38,989 nucleotides of DNA from Verrucomicrobiota bacterium. Lineage in GTDB: Bacteria > Verrucomicrobiota > Verrucomicrobiia > Limisphaerales > UBA8199. The DNA lies in the NCBI GenBank assembly GCA_012517205.1, contig JAAYVL010000103.1:66413-105401 (forward strand). The letters are read 5' to 3'. Below the pieces are notes generated by a model. That model was not told where the DNA came from. It ran no database searches and was given only the letters and a program-made list of their open reading frames with translations. The position numbers and the translations under genes were made by a program. Shown piece after piece: positions 1 through 8,801 of the stretch. Position 1 is the first letter of the stretch; every line of letters begins with the position of its first letter.

Positions 1-1099
1 TTTGGCGCAGCCCGCCCATGCGCCAGATGTCCTGCTCGTGATGGAGGGCGAGGATGACCGAGCCGGCCCCGAGGAACAGGAGCGCCTTGAAGAAGGCGTG
101 GGTGGTGAGGTGAAACATGGCCGCGGCGGGGCCGCCCAGGCCGACCGCCATCACCATGTAGCCCAACTGCGAGAGGGTGGAATAGGCAAGGATGCGCTTG
201 ATGTCGTTTTGCTGGAGGGCGATGACGGCGGATAAGAGGGCGGTGAAGCCGCCCAGCCAGGCGATGAGGGTCAGCGCGCCGGGCGTGAAGATGAAGAACA
301 CCCGGCAGAGCATGTATACGCCCGCGGCCACCATGGTCGCGGCGTGGATCAGCGCGCTGACCGGGGTCGGGCCTTCCATGGCGTCGGGCAGCCAGACGTG
401 GAGCGGGAACTGGGCGCTCTTGCCGATGGCCCCGCAGAAGATCAGCAGCCCGGCGCCGGTCAGGCACCAGGTTTGCCCCGCGCCCGTTGCCAGCCCGTCG
501 CTGATTTGCGCGAAGTTGAGCGATCCGAACCCGGCCCAGACCGTCAGGATTCCCAGCAGGAAGCCGAAATCCCCGAGGCGGTTGGTGAGGAACGCCTTTT
601 TGCCCGCCTCGGCCGCCGCCGGGCGCTCGAACCAAAAGCCGATGAGGAGATAGCTGGAGACGCCGACCAGTTCCCAGCAGATGAAGAGGGCCAGGAAGTT
701 GTTGGCCAGCACGATGCCGAGCATCGAGAAGGTGAACAGGCTCAGGCAGGCGAAGTAGCGCGCGTAGCCGCGGTCGCCGTCCATGTAGCCCCAGGAATAG
801 ATATGAATCGCGCTGGCCACGCCGGTGACGACGAGCAGCATGGGCAGGCTCAGCGGGTCGAAACGCAGGCCGAATTCCACATGCAGGTTCCCGATCGCCA
901 GCCAGGTGAAGGCGGAGTCGGGCCGGGAATCCCAGCCGGTCAGGGCGACGTAGAGGAGGCTCAGGAGGAATCCGGCGCTCACGGCCCCGATGGAGAGGGC
1001 GGCGCTCAGCTTGCCATGGCGCGACGTGAACAGCGTGATCCCCGCCGCCGCCAGCAACGGCAGGAACAGAATGATCCAGGGGATGAAGTCCAGGTGCAT
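1..1099 (-). CDS. nuoL: NADH-quinone oxidoreductase subunit L (partial, N-terminal part)
   Basis: This is the large antiporter-like membrane subunit of complex I, which helps move protons across the inner membrane. The reading frame starts at ATG 1099 and stays open to the window edge, giving about 366 of the roughly 600-700 residues expected. Visible marks include ICWELVGVSSYLLIGFW with the conserved Glu of the fifth helix, HVWLPDAMEGPTPVSALIHA, and KRILAYSTLSQLGYM. The sequence is almost entirely hydrophobic helices. It follows nuoK with a 3-bp gap and is the last gene of the operon seen here; nuoM and nuoN would be expected beyond the left edge. The missing C-terminus is only a window effect. 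Identification is secure. Confidence 0.95.
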   Translation of the reverse strand, partial: MHLDFIPWIILFLPLLAAAGITLFTSRHGKLSAALSIGAVSAGFLLSLLYVALTGWDSRPDSAFTWLAIGNLHVEFGLRFDPLSLPMLLVVTGVASAIHIYSWGYMDGDRGYARYFACLSLFTFSMLGIVLANNFLALFICWELVGVSSYLLIGFWFERPAAAEAGKKAFLTNRLGDFGFLLGILTVWAGFGSLNFAQISDGLATGAGQTWCLTGAGLLIFCGAIGKSAQFPLHVWLPDAMEGPTPVSALIHAATMVAAGVYMLCRVFFIFTPGALTLIAWLGGFTALLSAVIALQQNDIKRILAYSTLSQLGYMVMAVGLGGPAAAMFHLTTHAFFKALLFLGAGSVILALHHEQDIWRMGGLRQ

Positions 1100-1102
1100 C
1101 GG

Positions 1103-1408
1103 CTAGAGTTTCAGCAGGGTCAAATCTTCCACGTGCGCCGTCTGCCGCTTCCGGTAAAGCGCCACAATCAGCGCCAGCCCCACGGCCACCTCGGCGGCGG
1201 CGACCGTGATGATGAAAAACACGAAGACCTGGCCATCGAGGTTATGGGTGAAGCGCGAGCAGGCCACCAGCGCCAGGTTGGCCGCGTTGAGCATCAGCTC
1301 CAGCGACATGTAAATGATGAGCAGGTTGCGCCGCGCGATCACCCCCAGCAGCCCGAGGCAAAACAGCAGCATGCTGACCGCCAGGTAATGTTCCAGGCCA
1401 ATGTTCAT
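1103..1408 (-). CDS. nuoK: NADH-quinone oxidoreductase subunit K
   Basis: A small complex I membrane subunit of 101 residues, the usual family length. It begins [17 protein letters not shown] and contains three hydrophobic helices. The conserved Glu residues in the membrane lie in [11 protein letters not shown] and in [11 protein letters not shown]. The start at 1408 is chosen because its ATG overlaps the nuoJ stop as ATGA and gives the normal N-terminus. The frame stays open upstream to 1588, but that extension is arginine- and glycine-rich, unlike NuoK, and lies over nuoJ. Function and identity are clear from sequence and position. Confidence 0.95.
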   Translation of the reverse strand: MNIGLEHYLAVSMLLFCLGLLGVIARRNLLIIYMSLELMLNAANLALVACSRFTHNLDGQVFVFFIITVAAAEVAVGLALIVALYRKRQTAHVEDLTLLKL

Positions 1409-1920
1409 TTCAGGTCCTTCTTGCTGAGCAGCACCACGCCCACCATCCCGACCAGGAGCAGCACGGACACCAGTTCGAAGGGCAGCAGGTATTGCGTGAA
1501 CAACAGTTTGGCCAGGGCGCGGGTGCCGCCCTCGAGCACCGGCGCATCGGCCCCGCCCGCGGCGGCCGGGTCCCGGGAGGCCGCCCACAGGCTGGCCAGG
1601 AAAATCGCCAGCAGGGCGCCCGCCGCGAGGACGCCGCCTGCCACCCCGGCGGCTTTGAGCTTTCGCTGTTCCTCCGCTTTTAGATCCAGCAGCATGATGA
1701 CGAACAGGAACAGCACGATCACCGCGCCCGCATAGACCAGCACCTGCACCGCGGCCAGGAAGAAGGCGTGCAGCAGCACGAACAGCCCCGCCAGGGAGAT
1801 AATGGCCAGGACGAGAAACATGGCGCTGGTCACCGGGTTGCGGCTGAACGGGTTGGCGACCACCAGAAAGCCAAAGACCAGCGTCAAAAACGCGAAGAGA
1901 TAAAAGAGCGCGTCCTGCAT
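1405..1920 (-). CDS. nuoJ: NADH-quinone oxidoreductase subunit J
   Basis: A 171-residue complex I membrane subunit with about five transmembrane helices. The family pattern [20 protein letters not shown] is present around residues 58-77, matching the helix that carries a pi-bulge in complex I structures. The C-terminus ends KKDLK and its stop overlaps the nuoK start by 4 bp, indicating translational coupling. A 78-bp gap separates it from nuoI upstream, the second largest gap in the nuo cluster after the one holding the tRNA. No unusual residues were seen. Confidence 0.95.
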   Translation of the reverse strand: MQDALFYLFAFLTLVFGFLVVANPFSRNPVTSAMFLVLAIISLAGLFVLLHAFFLAAVQVLVYAGAVIVLFLFVIMLLDLKAEEQRKLKAAGVAGGVLAAGALLAIFLASLWAASRDPAAAGGADAPVLEGGTRALAKLLFTQYLLPFELVSVLLLVGMVGVVLLSKKDLK

Positions 1921-1998
1921 GGGCTAGAGAGGAGTGTTGCCGGTCGTTTTACCGCTGAATCTGTTGCCTTGGTTCATGGGTGATCCGCGCCTTTCCGC

Positions 1999-2535
1999 TC
2001 AGGGTTTCTGCCCCTGCGCCCGGGCTTCCTGGGCTTTCTGCTGCCATTTCTTTATCTTGTCCTGGTGCACCCCCCCGAGGGCGAGCAGTTTCTCTTTGTT
2101 ATAGATCATCTCCTCCCGGCTGGCGCCGATGAGCGAATAGTCTTTCATCAGGAAGATGGCTTCCTCCGGGCAGACTTCCTGGCAATAGCCGCAAAAGATG
2201 CAGCGGAGCATGTTGATTTCGAACTCGCGCGGCATTTTCTCCGCATTGGGGCGGTCCGCCGGCGGTCCCGCGGGGCCGGGCGGGGTGATCTTGATGGCTT
2301 TGGGCGGGCAAACAAACTCGCAGAGCTGGCAGGAGACGCACTTGGTGTTGCCGTCCTGGTCCCGGACGAGGTAGGGCGCTCCGCGATAGCCCGGGGGCAC
2401 CACCCAGCGCTGCTCGGGGTATTGCATGGTCACCTTTTTCCGGAAGAAATGGCGCAGGCTGACTTTGAATCCGCCGATAATGGCCGGCAGATAAAGCCGT
2501 TCCCACCAACTCATTTTCTGGCGTTCGATGATCAT
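1999..2535 (-). CDS. nuoI: NADH-quinone oxidoreductase subunit I, 2x[4Fe-4S] ferredoxin-like
   Basis: The 178-residue ferredoxin-type subunit of the peripheral arm. It carries two complete tetranuclear cluster motifs, CVSCQLCEFVCP and CIFCGYCQEVCP, the ligands of clusters N6a and N6b that pass electrons toward NuoB. An amphipathic N-terminal stretch (about residues 8-35, SWWERLYLPAIIGGFKVSLR) probably lies on the membrane. The spacer between the two motifs is longer than in many homologues and Pro/Gly-rich (PPGPAGPPADRP). Its start codon directly abuts the nuoH stop (no gap). Confidence 0.96.
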   Translation of the reverse strand: MIIERQKMSWWERLYLPAIIGGFKVSLRHFFRKKVTMQYPEQRWVVPPGYRGAPYLVRDQDGNTKCVSCQLCEFVCPPKAIKITPPGPAGPPADRPNAEKMPREFEINMLRCIFCGYCQEVCPEEAIFLMKDYSLIGASREEMIYNKEKLLALGGVHQDKIKKWQQKAQEARAQGQKP

Positions 2536-3642
2536 TTAACTTCGTATCCAGAGCACGGCGGCCGTCACCACGATGTTGGCCAGCGCCAGCGGAATAAACC
2601 GGCGCCAGCCCAGGTCCATGAGCTGGTCATACCGGAACCGCGGCCACATCCAACGCACCCAGATCACCATGAAAATCAGGAAGCACATCTTGGCCAGGAA
2701 GATGCCGATGTGCAGCAGCCCGGCTCCGATCGTCGCCGCGGGCTGGTTCAGGCCGGCCACCGGCAGGCTCCAGCCGCCCAGGAACAGCGTCGTCATCAGC
2801 GCCGCGGCGGCCACCATGTTGGCATATTCGCCCATGAAGAAGAGCGCGAACTTCATCGAGCTGTATTCGACGTTGTAGCCGCCGGCCAGCTCCTGCTCCG
2901 ACTCGGGGAGGTCGAACGGCATTCGGTTGGTCTCGGCAAACATGGCGGCCAGGCAAATGACAAACGACACAGGGGCATAGAGGATGAACCAGCCGTGCAG
3001 GGCCTGCCATGAGACCAGCCGCCCCAGGTTCAGGCTGCTGGTGCCGGCCAGCAGCTTTTGCCAGCCCGCGCTGGCCGCCGGCGCTTCCAGCCCCCCGGCG
3101 ATGAGGAACAGCGGGATCACCGCCATGCCCAGGGCGATCTCGTAGGAGATGAGCTGCGCGCTGGAGCGCAGGCCGCCAATGAGCGGATATTTCGACCGCG
3201 CCGCGTAGCCGGCGAGGACAATGCCATAGACGCCCAGCGATACGATGCCGAAGGTGTAAAGAATGCCCACGTTCAAGTCCGCGATGACCATCTTTTGGCC
3301 GCCGAGCAGCGAGCCAAACGGAATGATGGCCACGGTCAGCAGGCTGGGAATCATGACGATCGCCGGCGCCAGCCAGTAATAGACCTTGCGCACGTGGGCC
3401 GGCGTGAAGTCCTCCTTCAGGAAAGACTTGATGGCGTCGGCCACGGGCTGGAGCAGCCCCAATGGCCCGACGCGGTTGGGGCCGACGCGGTCCTGGATGA
3501 ACGCCGCAGTCCGGCGCTCCACCCAGACGGCGTAGGCGACAATGAACATGACCACCGAGAACACGCCCAGAATCTTCAGCGCCCCGAACAACACCAGTTG
3601 TCCGGCCTCGGTCTCCGCCCAGTTCAGAATCGCCGGAATCAT
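2536..3642 (-). CDS. nuoH: NADH-quinone oxidoreductase subunit H
   Basis: A 368-residue membrane subunit that, with NuoB and NuoD, forms the quinone-binding pocket. Conserved marks are VERRTAAFIQDRVGPNRVGP near residues 41-60, the acidic loop RMPFDLPESEQELAGGYNVEYS, and WVRWMWPRFRYDQLM near the C-terminus. About eight hydrophobic helices are visible. The ATG overlaps the nuoG stop by 4 bp. It is a clear ND1/NuoH family member of normal length. Confidence 0.96.
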   Translation of the reverse strand: MIPAILNWAETEAGQLVLFGALKILGVFSVVMFIVAYAVWVERRTAAFIQDRVGPNRVGPLGLLQPVADAIKSFLKEDFTPAHVRKVYYWLAPAIVMIPSLLTVAIIPFGSLLGGQKMVIADLNVGILYTFGIVSLGVYGIVLAGYAARSKYPLIGGLRSSAQLISYEIALGMAVIPLFLIAGGLEAPAASAGWQKLLAGTSSLNLGRLVSWQALHGWFILYAPVSFVICLAAMFAETNRMPFDLPESEQELAGGYNVEYSSMKFALFFMGEYANMVAAAALMTTLFLGGWSLPVAGLNQPAATIGAGLLHIGIFLAKMCFLIFMVIWVRWMWPRFRYDQLMDLGWRRFIPLALANIVVTAAVLWIRS

Positions 3643-5354
3643 GGCTCGCTCCGGAGGGTGGCGCCCTGGTTGCCCAGGCCCGCCCAGGTCAGCCCCGCGA
3701 AGGCCGGCAGGTCCCGGGCCATCTGGTTAAACAGTCCTTCGAGGCTCTGGCAGCCGTCCGGGCCGGCCACCTGGAGCGCCAACTCGTGCAGGAACTCCCA
3801 TTCGGGGCGGGCGTCGCCGCGGGGTTCGACCGCCTTCATGAACTTTTGCACCCGCCCGCGGGCGTTGGTGAAGGTCCCCCGCTTTTCGGCATGGGCGCAG
3901 CCGGGCAACAGGTAATGCGCCCGCCGGGTGGTTTCATTGGGCAGAATATCGCTGACGATGAGCGTTTCCAGCCGGGCCAGCAGGTCCGCCCCCAACCCCA
4001 GCCGGGTCACCTCTTCGCCCACCACCAGCAAGGTCTTGATGGTCCCGGCGCGGATGCCCTCCGCGATCTTCGGCAGGTTCGCCCCCATCGGCGTGGCGGC
4101 GATGCCGGTGAGCCGGGCGCCCGCGCTATTCGGGTTGCGGTCGGCGTTCAGCAACAGCCGGTCGCCCTCTCCCATGCGCGGCACCGAATCCGTCAGCGCC
4201 CCGAGCTTCTTCGCCAGCTTCGCCAGCAAGTAAAGTTCTTCGTTGGTCTGCCGGGCCGAGGCGATGATCGCCACCGAGCCCGCCGCCGCCTGGCGCAGCT
4301 TCCCGGAAATCTCCCGCAAGATTGGGGTCCAGCCGGGCGCGGGAGCCTGGCCGGCGGCCTGCGGGCCGCGGATTTCCGTCAGGCGATCCGCCCGCCCGAT
4401 CCACGCGTAGTTCAGCCGGCCGTAATCGCACATCCAGCAGGCATTGACGGCCTCGTTCTCGCGCGGTTCGTAGCGGTAGATCCGGTCTTCGCGCGAGCCG
4501 ATGACGATGTTGCAGCCGGTGGCGCAACTGGTGCAAAGGCTCGGGGTTTCCTTGAGGAACCAGACACGCATCTGGAAGCGGAAATCCTTGGAGGTGAGCG
4601 CGCCCACGGGGCAAATATCCACCGTGTTGAGGGTGTAATTGTTGTCGAACGGCCGGCCGGGGTAAGCCGTGAGCGTGCTGTAGCTGCCGCGGTTGACGAG
4701 GCCCAGCGCGTCGTCGCCCACAATGTCCCGCGTAAACCGGATGCAGCGCGTGCATAGAATGCAGCGCTCGTCGTCCAGCACGATGCGCGGGCCCAGGTCC
4801 ACGCGTTTGGGCTTATGCACCTTGGGTTCGACGAAGCGGCTCTGCGCTTCGCCGTGGTCCTCCGAGTATTCCTGCAGCTTGCATTCGCCGGCCTTGTCGC
4901 AGATCGGGCAATCGAGCGGATGATTGATAAGCAGGAACTCCAGCACGCTTTCGCGCATTTGCTTCACGGCGGGCGTGTCGGTGTAGATTTCCATGCCCGG
5001 GGAGACCGGCGTGGCGCAGGCGATGGCGGGGCGCGGCGATTTGGTGATGCGCGGCGCGCCGTCCGGGTTCAGGATCGGCTTGCGATCCGGGCCCAGGGCC
5101 GGCGTGCCAAACTCGACCAGGCACATGCGGCAGTTGCCCGCCACCGGCAGCTTCGGGTGGTAGCAATAGTGCGGGACCATGACCCCCGCCGTAAAGCAGG
5201 CCTGGATCATCGTGGTTGGCACCGGCTTGCCGGAAACCGGGTCCGGCATCGTCCGGGGCACTTCCACCGCTTTGCCGTTGACCCGCACCTGGAGGGTGTC
5301 CGCGGGCGGCGGCGTTGACGGGGATGGCGTGGGGTTGGCGGTGGACATGGTCAT
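3639..5354 (-). CDS. nuoG: NADH-quinone oxidoreductase subunit G, short form
   Basis: The 571-residue iron-sulfur subunit of the peripheral arm. In order it shows a [2Fe-2S] domain (HYCYHPKLPVAGNCRMCLVEF and the later IACATPV), the His-ligated cluster motif HPLDCPICDKAGECKLQ, a [4Fe-4S] motif CILCTRCIRF with a later DICPVGAL, and CTSCATGC followed 27 residues later by a fourth Cys (WMCDYGR). The last set fits the C-x2-C-x3-C-x27-C ligand pattern of the off-path N7 cluster. The start at 5354 overlaps the nuoF stop (ATGA); longer versions in this frame are antisense-like arginine-rich sequence. At 571 residues it is shorter than the E. coli protein (about 900) and T. thermophilus Nqo3 (about 780), so the molybdopterin-oxidoreductase-like C-terminal part is reduced. 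Confidence 0.94.
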   Translation of the reverse strand: MTMSTANPTPSPSTPPPADTLQVRVNGKAVEVPRTMPDPVSGKPVPTTMIQACFTAGVMVPHYCYHPKLPVAGNCRMCLVEFGTPALGPDRKPILNPDGAPRITKSPRPAIACATPVSPGMEIYTDTPAVKQMRESVLEFLLINHPLDCPICDKAGECKLQEYSEDHGEAQSRFVEPKVHKPKRVDLGPRIVLDDERCILCTRCIRFTRDIVGDDALGLVNRGSYSTLTAYPGRPFDNNYTLNTVDICPVGALTSKDFRFQMRVWFLKETPSLCTSCATGCNIVIGSREDRIYRYEPRENEAVNACWMCDYGRLNYAWIGRADRLTEIRGPQAAGQAPAPGWTPILREISGKLRQAAAGSVAIIASARQTNEELYLLAKLAKKLGALTDSVPRMGEGDRLLLNADRNPNSAGARLTGIAATPMGANLPKIAEGIRAGTIKTLLVVGEEVTRLGLGADLLARLETLIVSDILPNETTRRAHYLLPGCAHAEKRGTFTNARGRVQKFMKAVEPRGDARPEWEFLHELALQVAGPDGCQSLEGLFNQMARDLPAFAGLTWAGLGNQGATLRSEP

Positions 5355-6814
5355 TCGGCCGGGGTTTGGGCCAGCGCGGCCGCGGTCGCGGGGTGCGGCG
5401 GCCCGGAGGGCGCAGCCGTTTCCCGCCCGCTGGCGGCCCGGCGTTTCGCATCCGCCGCGCCGCGGGCGATGAATTCGTCCCGGAACTTGGCGACGAAGCT
5501 CTGCACGGGCCAGGCGCAGGCTTCGCCAAAGGCGCAAATCGTTCGCCCGCCGGGGATGTTGTCGGCGATGTGGGCCAGGTAATCCGCGTCCTCCGGGCGG
5601 CCTTCCCCGTGCGTGAGGCGGCGCAGGGCCTTGGCCATCCACAGCGAGCCTTCCCGGCAGGGCGTGCACTGGCCGCAGCTTTCATGGGCGTAGAAGTCGG
5701 CGATGTTCGCCAGCGCCGCCACGATATCCGTGGAGTCGTCCAGCACAATAATCGCCCCCGAGCCCGACATGCTGCCCGCGGCAATCAGCGAATCGAAGTC
5801 GTAGGGCAAATCCAGCAGCGCCACTTCCTGCACGCTCTCCTTGCCGTCAGGGCCCCGGCGCTTGAGCTTGAACGTTTCCCCCGCCTTGAAGACCTTGGCC
5901 GACGACCCGCCCGGGATGATCGCTTTGAGCTGCCGGCCCTCGCGCAGGCCGCCGCCAAACGCCGGGTCGTGGATGAGCTCGCCCAGCGTCACCTTGCCGA
6001 CCTCGATCTCGTAATAGCCCGGCCGGCGGACGTGGCCGCTGATGCTGACGATGCGGGTGCCGGTGTTGTTGGGGGTGCCCAGGCGGGCGTATTCCGCGCC
6101 GCCCCGCGCGACAATATGCTTCACCGCGCAGAGCGTCTCGACGTTGTTGACAATCGTCGGGCATTGGTAAAGCCCCAGCACGGCGGGGAAGTAGGGCGGC
6201 TTGATGCGCGGATAGGCGCGCTTGCCTTCCAGCGATTCGATCAGCCCGGTCTCCTCGCCGCAAATATACGCGCCGGCGCCGCGATGCACGTGAATCTCCA
6301 GGTCGTAGCCCGACCCCAGGATATTCCGCCCCAGAAACCCCTTCGCCCGGGCCTCCTGGAGCGCGCGGTTGAGAATCCGCGCCCCTTCGACAAACTCGCC
6401 CCGGATGTAAATAAACGCCAGGTGCACATCGTTCGCGTAGCTGGCGATGATCATGCCCTCCAGCATCTGGTGCGGGTCTTTATAGATAATCTGCTTGTCC
6501 TTGAACGTGCCCGGCTCGGATTCGTCCGCGTTGCAAATCAGGTAGATCGGTTTGCCGCTCTTGCGGTCCACGAACGACCACTTGAGCCCGCAGGAGAACC
6601 CGGCTCCGCCCCGGCCCCGCAGCCCCGACACCATGACTTCCTGGCGCAATTGCTCCGGGCCGCTGAGCACCTGGCCGCCCGGCAGCGTCCGGGGCGGCAG
6701 CGCCAGCGCCTGGCGCAAGACCGCGTAGCCGCCATGCCGCAGGTAGCACTCCAGCGCGGGCGTGTAGCCGGGCTGGTCAATGTGCTGCAAAATCTGGCGG
6801 TATTCCTGCGGCAT
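5351..6814 (-). CDS. nuoF: NADH-quinone oxidoreductase subunit F (FMN and NADH binding)
   Basis: The 487-residue subunit that takes electrons from NADH through FMN. Visible motifs are the FMN-site glycines in GLRGRGGAGF, the NADH-site segment NADESEPGTFKD, HRGAGAYICGEETGLIESLEG, and the [4Fe-4S] cluster N3 ligands in ESCGQCTPCREG with a later Cys in TICAFGEACAW. The last 35 or so residues are an Ala/Pro-rich tail that looks unstructured. Upstream there is a 174-bp gap before nuoE that contains a tRNA gene on the other strand, so nuoF is either read through that region or has its own promoter; I could not identify one. Confidence 0.96.
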   Translation of the reverse strand: MPQEYRQILQHIDQPGYTPALECYLRHGGYAVLRQALALPPRTLPGGQVLSGPEQLRQEVMVSGLRGRGGAGFSCGLKWSFVDRKSGKPIYLICNADESEPGTFKDKQIIYKDPHQMLEGMIIASYANDVHLAFIYIRGEFVEGARILNRALQEARAKGFLGRNILGSGYDLEIHVHRGAGAYICGEETGLIESLEGKRAYPRIKPPYFPAVLGLYQCPTIVNNVETLCAVKHIVARGGAEYARLGTPNNTGTRIVSISGHVRRPGYYEIEVGKVTLGELIHDPAFGGGLREGRQLKAIIPGGSSAKVFKAGETFKLKRRGPDGKESVQEVALLDLPYDFDSLIAAGSMSGSGAIIVLDDSTDIVAALANIADFYAHESCGQCTPCREGSLWMAKALRRLTHGEGRPEDADYLAHIADNIPGGRTICAFGEACAWPVQSFVAKFRDEFIARGAADAKRRAASGRETAAPSGPPHPATAAALAQTPAE

Positions 6815-6823
6815 TTCAGGTGC

Positions 6824-6851
6824 TTGACTCTTTTGGGGAAATCGCTAAGTT
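6824..6851 (+). promoter_or_regulatory. Candidate sigma-70-type promoter of tRNA-Gln
   Basis: TTGACT at 6824-6829 and TAAGTT at 6846-6851 are separated by 16 bp. This fits the TTGnnn/TAnnnT pattern seen ahead of other genes in the window and would start transcription about 10 bp upstream of the tRNA. It overlaps the 5' untranslated region of nuoF on the other strand. Sequence match only. Confidence 0.5.
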
Positions 6852-6867
6852 GTCCCCGATTTCGGTT

Positions 6868-6941
6868 TGCCCGATGGTGTAACGGTAGCACAGCAGACTC
6901 TGGATCTGTTTGTCATGGTTCAAATCCATGTCGGGCAGCCA
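6868..6941 (+). tRNA. tRNA-Gln (anticodon CTG)
   Basis: A 74-base cloverleaf can be folded by eye. The acceptor stem pairs TGCCCGA (6868-6874) with TCGGGCA (6931-6937), followed by discriminator G and an encoded CCA. The D arm holds GTGTAACGGTAGCAC. The anticodon arm pairs GCAGA with TCTGT around the loop CTCTGGA, placing CTG in the anticodon position, which reads CAG (Gln). The T arm is CATGG-TTCAAAT-CCATG. It lies on the plus strand between nuoE and nuoF, both on minus, so complex I transcription would cross it antisense. Confidence 0.93.
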
Positions 6942-6988
6942 CCCTCCCCGCGCCCCGCGGTGAATCCGGCTGGCAGCGCAACGCGTCC

Positions 6989-7525
6989 TCATGAGCACCC
7001 TCCCAGAATCTCCTCCGCCCGCCGCGGCGTGACGCCTTCGTGAAAGGCGTCGTTGACCATCATCACCGGCGCGGCGCCGCATCCGGCCAGGCACTCCACG
7101 AACTCGACCGTGAACTTGCCATCCTTCGTGGTTTGCGGCCCGTGCTGGCGCGGATCCAGGCCCAGCCGGGTGCAGCAAAGCTCGTGCAGTTGGTGCGAGC
7201 CGCCCAGCGCGCAGCTCAGCGTGCGGCAGATCTTGAGATGATACTTCCCCACCGGCGCCGCGTGGAACATCGGGTAGAAAGTCACCAGTTCGTAGATGTT
7301 GAGGGGCGGCAGCCCCAGCCGGGCCGCCACCCATTCCACCGCTTGCCGGGAGATATAGCCAAACTGCTCCTGGATCGCGTGCAGCAGCATCAGCGATGCG
7401 CTGCGGGCCTGGGGATACCGCGCGATCACCGCGTCCAGCTCGGCGGCCAGGGCGGGCGGCACCGCAAAGTCCGGCTGCTCCCGCAGCGGGCTGGGAATGG
7501 GTTCCAGGGGACGAATCTCACTCAT
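6989..7525 (-). CDS. nuoE: NADH-quinone oxidoreductase subunit E ([2Fe-2S])
   Basis: The 178-residue thioredoxin-fold subunit that carries cluster N1a beside NuoF. The four ligands are visible as CRTLSC and, about 40 residues later, ECLAGCGAAP. The N-terminal helical domain contains the family pattern LLHAIQEQFGYIS and LNIYELVTFYPMF. The ATG overlaps the nuoD stop by 4 bp. The gene ends 47 bp from the 3' end of the antisense tRNA-Gln. Length and motifs are normal for the family. Confidence 0.96.
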   Translation of the reverse strand: MSEIRPLEPIPSPLREQPDFAVPPALAAELDAVIARYPQARSASLMLLHAIQEQFGYISRQAVEWVAARLGLPPLNIYELVTFYPMFHAAPVGKYHLKICRTLSCALGGSHQLHELCCTRLGLDPRQHGPQTTKDGKFTVEFVECLAGCGAAPVMMVNDAFHEGVTPRRAEEILGGCS

Positions 7526-8799
7526 CGGTCACACTCTCCCATTACGAAATCAAAGGACCCTAGCACCGCCACGATGTCCCCCAGCAGGTGGCCCGGCAGC
7601 AGCCAGGATAAGATGCTCAGGTTCACGAAGGACGGGGAGCGGATTTTCAACCGGTAAGGCGTGCCGCCGCCCCGGCTGTCCAGGTAGAAGCCCAGCTCGC
7701 CCTTCGGGTTCTCATGCGCGAAATAGACCTCGCCCGGCGGGGCGTTCACCCCCTGGGTCACGTTCATGAACTGGTGTATCAATTCCTCCATTTTCGTCAG
7801 CACCCGGGCTTTGGGCGGCAGGAGGACCTTGGCCGCGGGGGCGTTGACGGGGCCGTCCGGCAACTGGTCCAGGCACTGGCGCACGATCCGCACGCTCTGG
7901 CGCATCTCCTCCATGCGCACCCGGTAGCGATCGTAGCAATCGCCCCGGGTGCCCACCGGCACTTCAAATTGCAGTTGGTCATACACCAGGTACGGGTGCG
8001 CCTTGCGCAAATCGTGCGCCACGCCGCTGGCGCGCAGGTTGGGGCCGGTCAGCCCGTAATCTATGGCCACCTCCCGCGGGATCACTCCCACTCCCTGCGT
8101 CCGGTCCATAAAAATGCGGTTGCGGGTCAGGAACGTCTCCGTCTCCTCGATATTCACCACCACCTCGTCAAGGAACTGCCGGCACTGCTCGACCCACCCG
8201 GGCGGCAGATCGCGCGCCAGCCCCCCAATGCGCGTATAGGTGGTGGTGAACCGCGCCCCCGTCAGCGACTCGCACAGGTTGTAAATCTTTTCGCGCTCGG
8301 TGAAGGTATGGAGGAAGACCGTCATCGCCCCGCAGTCCATCGCGTAGCAGCCGATGCCCAGCAAATGCGACGAAAGGCGCGCCAGCTCGGCGCAGATCAC
8401 GCGGATATACTGGCAGCGCGGCGGCAGTTGCCGCTCCAGGCCCAGCAGTTTCTCGACCGCCAGCGCGTAGGCGACGTTGTTGGCCATCGGCGCCAGGTAA
8501 TCCAGCCGGTCCGTGTAGGGAATGAACTGGGTGTAGGTGCAATTCTCGGCGATCTTCTCGTCGCCGCGGTGCAGGTAGCCGATCTCGGGCCGCACCCGGG
8601 TAATCCGCTCGCCGTCCAGTTCGATCACCAGGCGCAGCACCCCGTGCGTGGCCGGGTGCGAAGGCCCCACGTTCAGAACCATCCTGTCCCCGGCCAGATC
8701 CCCCGGTTCCGCCTCGGCAGGCGGCGGGGCGGAACACGCCGCGGCCGCGGCCGCCCGCGCGGCCGTGTCCTTGAACTTAAGCTCGTGCGCCTCGGCCAT
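7522..8799 (-). CDS. nuoD: NADH-quinone oxidoreductase subunit D
   Basis: The 425-residue 49-kDa-type subunit that lines the quinone pocket with NuoB. Key segments are NVGPSHPATHGVLRLV, GYLHRGDEKIAE, FIPYTDRLDYLAP and the C-terminal KIRSPSFVNLS and SFDFVMGECDR. The conserved His and Tyr of the quinone head-group site are present in SHPATHG and YTDRLDY. The start at 8799 was chosen because it follows the nuoC stop by 2 bp and begins close to the conserved core. An Ala-rich stretch of about 30 residues precedes the core. NuoC and NuoD are separate proteins, not fused as in E. coli. Confidence 0.95.
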   Translation of the reverse strand: MAEAHELKFKDTAARAAAAAACSAPPPAEAEPGDLAGDRMVLNVGPSHPATHGVLRLVIELDGERITRVRPEIGYLHRGDEKIAENCTYTQFIPYTDRLDYLAPMANNVAYALAVEKLLGLERQLPPRCQYIRVICAELARLSSHLLGIGCYAMDCGAMTVFLHTFTEREKIYNLCESLTGARFTTTYTRIGGLARDLPPGWVEQCRQFLDEVVVNIEETETFLTRNRIFMDRTQGVGVIPREVAIDYGLTGPNLRASGVAHDLRKAHPYLVYDQLQFEVPVGTRGDCYDRYRVRMEEMRQSVRIVRQCLDQLPDGPVNAPAAKVLLPPKARVLTKMEELIHQFMNVTQGVNAPPGEVYFAHENPKGELGFYLDSRGGGTPYRLKIRSPSFVNLSILSWLLPGHLLGDIVAVLGSFDFVMGECDR

Positions 8800-8801
8800 G
8801 T

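Noticed and set aside
5315-6994. A 559-codon plus-strand frame opposite nuoF
   Set aside because: It runs antisense to nuoF and straight through the tRNA gene; the translation is Arg/Ala-rich with no motif.
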